From Galerina marginata (Eukaryota > Basidiomycota > Agaricomycetes > Agaricales > Galerinaceae), in contig JAECYW010000009.1 of the NCBI GenBank assembly GCA_023014335.1, positions 1,302,001-1,366,000 on the forward strand: a stretch of DNA of 64,000 nucleotides. The letters are read 5' to 3'. Below the pieces are notes generated by a model. It worked only from the letters and a program-made list of their open reading frames with translations. It made no database searches and had not been told where the DNA came from. Made by a program: the position numbers and the translations under genes. Positions 56,646 to 64,000 of the stretch are shown here, piece by piece (the first letter of the stretch is position 1; each line of letters begins with the position of its first letter).

Positions 56646-56650
56646 TCCAG

Positions 56651-56784
56651 AGTCAGAGGAAAGTGAGATAGAACGCGACGAAGAGGATGCAGACAATGAA
56701 GGTAAGCATGTCTGCATTGTCTGGGACACTGCGTCTAATCGAATGTAACCAGCGTCATCACGGAAGAAAGGGCGGGCTCGGTAA
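56651..56784 (+). pseudogene. Displaced 3' end of the JmjC gene
   Basis: After the TRIM, the frame of the JmjC gene resumes as ESEESEIERDEEDADNE, then an intron (from about 56701), then ASSRKKGRAR-stop (56782-56784). These are the acidic and basic tail residues now cut off from the protein. The reading frame across the joined target site agrees with one target-site copy. Confidence 0.75.
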
Positions 56785-56984
56785 AGTCACTCGAATCGGC
56801 GTGCAGTATATTAGTGATATTTTGGGCCATGTTTTATATGTTCAATGTAATGCTTTGTTAATAGAAAAGTAGCAACATGAACCTTGTTTCCATATAAGTC
56901 ATATTCTTGCCGTTAGGGAACCCTAATGAGAGTCATTTGACATAAGAGCGGCTCCATACTTTGGGCTTAGTAGTGGCTTAAGTT

Positions 56985-57960
56985 AGTATTAACGTTTCGC
57001 ATTCTAACTGGAAAACTGCGCGGAAACGGCAGTTCATGCCTCAAAATGTTGAAACAAAACTTATTCGCTTTAGAAATGATATACGATATTAGAAAAAGTG
57101 ATATGAATAATGCTAGCGAGTTGTAATTCGAGCATCTACTTACTCGTAAATTGGCTTGTGGCTATACGCTTCGGGCATGCCGATTGCTTACTTAATACTT
57201 GGCACCGACTATCCGTACTCTGGCTAGAAACCTGCGCGGAAACAGCAGTTCACGGCTCAAGGTCTTGAACCAAGACTTATTCGCTTTCAAAGTGTCATAC
57301 AATATTAGAGAAACTGATATGAGTAATGCTAGCGAGTTGCCGTTCTACTTACTCGTAAATGGGCTTGTGGCTATACGCTTCGGGCATGCCGATTGCTTAC
57401 TTAATACTTGGCACCGACTATCCGTACCCTGGCTAGAAACCTGCGCGGAAACAGCAGTTCACGGCTCAAGGTCTTGAACCAAGACTTATTCGCTTTCAAA
57501 GTGTCATACAATATTAGAGAAACTGATATGAGTAATGCTAGCGAGTTGCCGTTTGAATATCATGAGTATCTACTTTACTCGCAAGCGGGTTTGTGGCTGT
57601 ACACTTTGGGCGCGATGCATACTCACCAACGACTTTCAGTCTGCGCGAAAACAGCGGATTACGCCTCAAGACCTGCAATCACAACTCATTTGCTTTAGAA
57701 ACATTATACAATAATAAAAAAACTGATATGAATAATGCCATCGTCTTGGAATTCAAAAATTCTAGGGATCTACTGGTAAATGGTGGCCGTGGCTGTGCAC
57801 TTTGGGCCTGGCTTTACTCTTTCGGTTCACGCAAAAAAAGCAGCGCGAAAACAGTACCTTGTGAGATAACACACTGTAATAGTTCTTATTCGACTTTGTA
57901 TTACCATACGACGTTAGAAAAATTGACACCAACAAGGTCAGTAAATGAAAAATGAGTGAC
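56985..57960. repeat. Tandem repeat of about five ~200-bp units
   Basis: The core CTGCGCGGAAACAGCAG and similar forms recur at about 57017, 57231, 57441, 57641 and 57841. Units 2 and 3 are nearly identical, with a period of 209 bp; outer units are more diverged. Short frames crossing it are by-products of the repeat. It lies in the 3' spacer between the convergent JmjC and acidic-protein genes. Confidence 0.8.
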
Positions 57961-58084
57961 GGGAGCTGGGGAAAACTCTGGTTTGCAGGAAACTCGTTCT
58001 CGGATACACATTTACTCAAAAGGAAAAATAGTCTGCTTTATTGTGATAACAAATGATTCGGTACATATCATTGTAAGTACAAGG

Positions 58085-58310
58085 GACGAATATATGAACG
58101 GTCTGTTGAAGACCGTTGGGTATTAAGAAGAAGTCCCTGTTGAAGGGAGCAAAAATAAAGCTCTGTTAGAGAGCGCAAGTAAGAAAGTGTCCTACGAATA
58201 TATGAACGGTCTGTTGAAGACCGATGGGTATTAAAAAGAAGTCCCTGTTGAAGGGATAAAAAAATAAAGCTCTGTTAAAGAGCGCAAGTAAGAAAGTGTC
58301 CTGATCGAAG
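58085..58310. repeat. Two 108-bp units each with three short hairpins
   Basis: Each unit has stems of 5 bp with 5-nt loops: GGTCT-GTTGA-AGACC (58100, 58208), TCCCT-GTTGA-AGGGA (58134, 58242), GCTCT-GTTAG/GTTAA-AGAGC (58160, 58269). Units are about 108 bp apart and are near-identical. The stem bases differ between hairpins while the loop core GTTGA/GTTAG is kept. A weaker seventh pair may follow near 58300. The role is unknown. Confidence 0.85.
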
Positions 58311-58401
58311 GGAGGAAAAGATAAGGGTTATGTGGGAAAATAAGAGAAATCCTCGGGAGGCACAGATAGGTTTGTCAACTCGATGATCACGGTCTCACCA
58401 T

Positions 58402-61400
58402 TCAAGGCGTACCCAGCACAATTGCGAATCGTATATTACAAGAAACAGTCCACTTTTTAGTTGTCGAGTTTCTGTACACGTTTGCGGTGTAGACCACGAC
58501 TGCGCAAGAGTTCTCTGGCACTTCGCCGTCAAAACGGGGGAGAATTTCGTGAACTGTGGGCAGATGAATGTCGATGTCGAACTCATGCTTTCCTCGAGCG
58601 TCATAAATAGGGACTAAGCCTCAAATCGTAAGTAAATATCTGATTGTCGGCAAAAATTAAGCGTACCGTCGTCGTTATAATCTAATACCATGTTCTCTGG
58701 GCTTAGTTTGTTCCTTCGTGAATCTTGGTCAAACCTTATAGAAGGACTAGACTGAGGACGAGACGTGATTGAGTCGGCATCAAAACCTTGAAAATTCAAT
58801 CAATAAGATAGTAAAAGGTGTTATTCCAAATGCCTTACTAGTTCCTTTGGGTGCGCCTCTAGTTGAATAGTCCAACGCGTCAAGCGCCAATTGGGCGTGT
58901 AGGGCCTCGTGACCAAATGCCATACATAAAAAGGAAACTTGGCGTTCCCAGTCTTGCCTATGTCCAATCCCAGAGATATATTTGCGAGGAACACCTTTCT
59001 GCGAAGGCGCCGTCAAGTGACAGGCCTTCACGAAAATGGTACTGACGAGAAACGCGGGTTCTTCTCCAATGCAAAGACTCAATTTGAAACCCTCCGCATT
59101 TGTGCGAAGCGCATTGGTTATCATAGGAGAAACACGTGCCGGGCCCAAAAACCGACCATGTTCGGTGAAGCATAAGGCTTTGACGAAAGAGCTATCACGC
59201 CATGTTAGTTACAGGATGAGTGGTAAGCGCCATAACACGCACATGTAATCCAAACTGGGAATCAAATCACCATATTGGGAGGGGAAGATTTGTCCGGGAC
59301 CTTTACCTTGGTACCACGCTATAAACGCCCCGGCTCTAATAGATGACGATCATTGATTCGATATTTGACAGAAGCGATAACAAAAGACGAAACATACTTC
59401 AAATTTGGAAGCCCCACATATTTTTCGACGAGAAGAGCGTCCTGAAGCTGTGGATTGAAGACCTCACATTGTTGCGGCAACGATCTAATTTATTGTAAAA
59501 GGCGTAAGTGACAAGTTGCGATGTGAACAGGAAGGAACACTGACAAAACACGATACGCATCCTTCGCCGAAATCGGCGCCTTCTTGACAGACCCTGGCGT
59601 TACAATCTGCCCGAAGGTACGACGACCTGCCGTGTTTGAATCTGAAGTAGGAACGATTGGAGAGTCTGTGGTGATCAATACAGATAAAACAATGACTGGG
59701 GGTAGTTATTCAAATGACTTACTAGAATTTGCGGTTACCGCAGGCCGTGGCGTACTTGGATTATTCGAGGACGAGGTAACTAGACCGAATGTAGGACGTT
59801 TATCCAAGAGATCCTTTGGTCGAGCAATGAGAGAGCCCGACCCCGAAGCAGGACCAGCGTCGATGACGGGTGATGGTAACAAGTCACTACAGACGACAAG
59901 TTAGACCGACAACTTCGAAAAGCAAACACAAGATACCATACGAACCGTTGACCCTTATCTAATTTCGTTGGGGCTGTCTTACCCTGGGGTACACTCTTGG
60001 ATTGAAGTTGTTGTGCAAGTGCTCTGAAAGTTATATTTATGTTTTAGTGAAACGATGAAGGTAATAAAAAGGGAGAAGACTAACTCAATTAACGCTTGAA
60101 GAGTATCTTTGTTTAAACCTGGAAGAAAATTCAAAACGCCCCCAATATCCGGAGATGTGTTGACGATAGCCGAGGATCCTTCCAATGTTTCACGCGACGT
60201 CGACGGTAAGTTGCGCCCGGTCTGCAGAGGCGTAGAAAGACTCTCTTTCACTGCCCGTCTATATTGTAAAATGTCGATTTCACGGTAAAGGGAGAAAAAT
60301 TAAGTAGACGTACTGTAACTGACGCGCTTCTTCCTCTTCGCCGATCGTCTTATATGATAACTCCTTTTCATCTTGGTCATTGAATCCAGACATATCCCAT
60401 TCCGGAGATGGTGCTCGACGCATTTTGCCCTTGGCTCTGCTAGACCTGTAATAAACATGAATGATGTAGTTTTCGCCAATTTCTCAATCTCACTCACTTA
60501 GTGGGAGTGTCGTCAATATCGTCAACCGTAAGGTCTTCTATCGCTGCATCGTCTCTGCAGAAAAATGTGAATCGAACAGTTTAAGTAAAGGATAGGTAAA
60601 TACATGAACGGATTAGAAAGTCTGATCGGATTATTCGACACAGGACGGTCCATAGCCTCAGAATCGTCACTGTTATTCGTGTTGTAAATAAACGTAATGT
60701 GGAGCTTATTGAGGTACTCACATGAAAGGATCGTTCAAATCATATTCATCTTCCGAATGATGATCGTCAGCGTCTTCCTCCATGTCGTCATCCACTCCCT
60801 CTGTCTTATTGGCATCGACAGGAGGTGGGGCGGCGGCCATTGGGATTCCGCCTGGGAGGCCATCTAACGAACGATGAATAGCAATCAAGCGCTCGATCAT
60901 AGCCATGTCCACCACGGCTGAACTAGAAGAAGCGCAATCAGTACTTGTTGTTACCTTTGCCAGCACCGTCAGACTTACTCCTTGGCGACCGGTGAATCAA
61001 ACGATCTTTAGAGCCTATTAATAAATGCTGCAATGAAATGTAAAACATACTGACTTTTTAGGTGCTTTGCGTGGTTTACGAACAGGCAAGGTCGTCCTAG
61101 CACGGAAATGAGCGTCAAAAGCGATCAAGTTGAAAAAAAAGTGAAGAAGACGGCTACTTATTGACTGTATCCTCTTCTTCATCAACCGCATCCAAAAGCT
61201 TTCGTTTTCTTACACTAAAGTCATGAGATACGAACTCGGATAAGTAATAATTGACACTCACACTCCGGATGCGCTCCGCGTTCTGACAGGAGACACAGAC
61301 CGTTCAACACGGGTGGACCCACTAGATGATTTGAACATGCTATCATCAGCGTCAAGTGGTATCTCTGGATTTTGCCTGCAATATTTCAGAGTCAGAATTG

Positions 61401-61870
61401 ACAGATTAAGCCAAAATCAGGTAGATTCGAAACGTTAGACACACCTTTCCTCATCATCTGAAACAATGACAAGAGCTCTGGAGCGGTTATGAGCGATAAA
61501 TAACAGAACATAGGTAGATGATCATGTACTTCGATTTCTTCTTTTTGGAAGTTCTGCGACCAATATATTGAAAAGCAAATAACTCAGAAATCGTGATCAA
61601 CATACCTGGCAGGTGTTTCCCCCCCGCCAGCCTTCCCTCGACGGTTACCGCTTGTGAGGACGCTGATTAATAGTGATCACAAAATAATAAAAAGATAGAT
61701 AAATTACCTGACTGGAGGTTCATCACGATCGCGCGCGTCTTCGATGGTATTTTGGCTAACAGGCTTTAATTACTATGAAAAACTGGGAAAAGACAGACTT
61801 ACTTGGTTGAAGGTACTTGTCCGAGTAAAGCTTGTAGTTCTTCGAGCTGACCAGCGTCCGCCGCCATCAT
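58402..61870 (-). CDS. Acidic, probably nuclear protein of unknown family, many exons
   Basis: About 16 or more small exons. The start MMAADAGQLEELQALLGQV is followed by DARDRDEPPV, RTSKKKK, KALVIVSDDEER, a basic KKKKSK stretch, and an acidic segment (EGVDDDMEEDADDHHSEDEYD) near the middle. Later comes a folded-looking part (AFIAWYQGKGPGQIFPSQYGDL, SSFVKALCFTEHGRFLGPARV) and the C-terminus FAIVLGTP, stop at 58402-58404. Junctions were checked for the first six exons and keep frame. No domain is recognised. The Lys-rich runs suggest nuclear location. It faces the JmjC gene tail to tail. Confidence 0.65.
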
Positions 61871-63003
61871 TAGCCTTTTGGCGGCCCCCATTCGCAACGA
61901 TGAAAGAGAAAAGGGATTCAACTTGGAACAGAAAATTGGACTCTTTTAGAACGCGTCCGAATGACGGATTTCATAACAATCTCCTAGAATTTTGAATCTC
62001 CGACTTTGCGCCGAGTTGTCATTCCAAAATCAAAGATTCAAACGGAGTGTAAATTTCTCAATGAGTAACATACCGACATAGCAGCGTTGTGGACGTCTAT
62101 TCGTCAACTTTGATCATTAATGCGGCTGTTGCTCCTAAACGGATCATAAACCTGGTTTGATCGTCATTCCGATCAAAGAAATATGGTCGTAAAATTTAGA
62201 ATTTGAATAGTGGACGAAAAATACGACGTGACCAGTCAAATGATGCACTCTACATATGAATTTTCCAGGTTCCAGGTACGATAAGCGCCTCCTCGCCGAT
62301 CATGCTCACATATGGCATTTGTTATAAAAAATGTGATTAGTTTCGAAACTCATTCATAAAATTTCAAAGAACGATCGTCCTCCCAAAGCAATTTTAAGTG
62401 GCCATAAGATAAGCTCCACTGCATTGTATCGATCGATCCACAACCCCTTATTAGTTAGCTCATAATCACAAGGAGACATACATTTCAACAAGAACACCAA
62501 ATTGAATTCGACCCCATGGTGTGGATGGCTGCGATGTTGAGCCCGCCCTACGAGATTCTCTTTGCCACATTGGAGTTATCTGCTCCACACCAGGTACACA
62601 ATCATGCGGTATGAGACTAAATATCTGATAATGGTTAGAGTCAGGCCAGTTTGCCAAGTGATCTCTTCCTCATTTTTCAGCAAAGTGGGGCCGATAAGAA
62701 AGGGTATGCCAAGGTCTCTTCGGAACGCGACTTTGTTATTGAATAGCGACTCGGCATGGTGCCGGCATAATCTTGGCTGTTTGCCTTGGCACGCTCGGAA
62801 ACCGGTTGTCATAAGCGCCCGACCATGATTTATGCTATTTTAAGATTTATCCTTCTTTGGAGATCCAGATTTAGAAAGTTGATCAAGAGAGTTCTCCTGA
62901 CACGAATTAACCTAGCTATTGGTGTTGTGGTGCTCGGTACTCCGTAACGTTGACTGCTAATTCGATGAATTTATTCGATGGAAAAACCACTAAGATGATG
63001 GCG
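61871..63003. other. Intergenic stretch, no gene seen
   Basis: About 1.1 kb with A/T-rich sequence and only short, unsupported frames. Confidence 0.35.
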
Positions 63004-63981
63004 CTAATCGTGGTCGTTGACGCAGTAGCCTCCCAGCCAAAAACGTACTTCTTTTTGTTCCAAGAATCTTTCTTGGTTCTTATCATCACCCCAACACATG
63101 ATCCCAATATCGTCACATCGCAGCTTCTCTCTATTTTCTGGCTCCATGCCAATGTAACGGATCATTTCAGGGCAAAATAGGCGCCTTTCGCAGAGCGACC
63201 GCTCTTCGTCGTCGTCGATAACTTTCACACCCCGTTTCTGAAGACGAGCAGCATATGCCATACGCGCCATTCTTTTCGCAACGTCGAGAGGAACCATCTT
63301 GATTTGAAACGACTTCATTTTCGTGGTCAAGTGTGGATAAATGGAATAAACATGGTCCGCAGTCAGGAAATTCATTTGCGATGTGAATGCAGACGCAATA
63401 ACAGGTGAGAGACAAGAAGAGGAAGAGGATTCGGATATGAGGATACGTGGACCAGATTCCTGGAAGAACCGTTTAGATATCGAAAAAAGGCCTAGAAATT
63501 GTATTACTTGCCTCTCCACGAAGATTCAAGAAAGATATAGTCCTTAGCAGCCTGGTCTGGTAGGACAATCTGTCTGACACTAAGTAATCAAAATTATCCT
63601 CCAGAAGTGCTTCCCAATATGTGAGGAGCCCATCAGGAACGAAAATATTCAAATTTCCCGGCTTGTCCTACAATTCCGTCAGCTCCGGTCGCTGACAATG
63701 GAGCTGTGACTTGCCTCGCAGAATACGCACGGAGTGATTACAGCTTGCGCGACCGATCCACCGATGACGGACGAGGTGCCATTCAGCGCAGTGAGGAGGG
63801 TGGCAATTCCGTTTATAGGAATAAAAACCGCAAGATTAGAATATACTCTGTCTTGAATCTCAGACTTCACGATGCTTCGCAATCGCGGGTCCAAACCAGC
63901 AAGAACGCTCAAGTGGCCAACATCCACAGACTCTGCCACTTTGGAAAGCATTTCGTTAGGGAGGCCAGAAAACAGGCCCAT
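63004..63981 (-). CDS. NTase-like fold protein with N-terminal F-box-like part, member 2
   Basis: Three exons: 63981-63715, 63667-63512, and 63459 to the stop at 63004-63006. It starts MGLFSGLPNEMLSKVAESVD, an F-box-like opening. Then come SSVIGGSVAQAVITP (GG-S) and NLNIFVPDG, placed like the D-x-D of the NTase fold but with Asn in the first position. The last exon has ASAFTSQMNFLTADHVYSIYPHLT, close to member 1 at 39847. Both introns begin GC (GCAAGT) on the coding strand, which is unusual. The missing second Asp suggests loss of catalysis. About 300 residues; the 5' end might continue outside the window. Confidence 0.55.
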
Positions 63982-64000
63982 GATGAGTTTGAGTGCTGAG

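Noticed and set aside
57199..57698. Proteins encoded in the tandem repeat
   Set aside because: The frames repeat with the unit, lack splice logic and have no domain.
58085..58310. CRISPR array
   Set aside because: There are only two long units, the short repeats differ in stem sequence, there are no spacers of constant length, and this is a eukaryotic genome.

Overview
The window is nuclear DNA of a filamentous fungus, most likely an Agaricomycete (mushroom-forming basidiomycete). The signs are short introns of about 47-85 nt with GT..AG borders, tightly packed intron-rich genes, a single-copper AA9 polysaccharide monooxygenase, a MYND protein, several F-box/LRR-like proteins, a JHDM1-like JmjC protein, and mobile elements of types common in these genomes. 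All assignments come from reading the translations and splice sites. No database was searched.

Layout. 0-33 kb is mostly ordinary host genes: the 3' end of the ribosome-biogenesis factor NOP53, an F-box-like gene, a MYND gene, a secreted AA9 monooxygenase, a GABA/choline-type amino-acid permease, two tandem 2OG-Fe(II) oxygenases, a Tag1-like vacuolar membrane protein, an F-box gene, an amidase, an arrestin-like gene, a long disordered coiled-coil protein, a small secreted protein with a decayed neighbour copy, and a GPI-anchored alginate-lyase-fold enzyme. A 485-bp hAT-like MITE with an 8-bp target duplication lies between the permease and the oxygenases.

34-42 kb holds F-box genes (one intact, one truncated duplicate), an unrecognised gene, a small minus-strand gene, an NTase-like F-box protein and a small two-exon gene. 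42.9-51.1 kb is one very large minus-strand Helitron protein. It has HUH/Y2 Rep and PIF1 helicase parts, a USP-like cysteine-peptidase domain at the C end and an unexpected signal-peptide-like N end. A large JmjC gene starts 189 bp away in the opposite direction. Its last coding part is cut by a complete 1041-bp non-autonomous LTR element (TRIM type) with two identical 154-bp LTRs, a 5-bp target duplication, a primer site matching half-tRNA-iMet, and a polypurine tract. Downstream are a ~200-bp tandem repeat and an array of six 5-bp-stem hairpins, then a convergent many-exon gene for an acidic, probably nuclear protein.

The right edge holds a second NTase-like F-box protein with two GC-AG introns. 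The 3' half is therefore an accessory, transposon-rich region beside a compact gene-rich one. The most unusual points are the Helitron/JmjC head-to-head pair, the TRIM that has just cut the JmjC gene, and the hairpin array.
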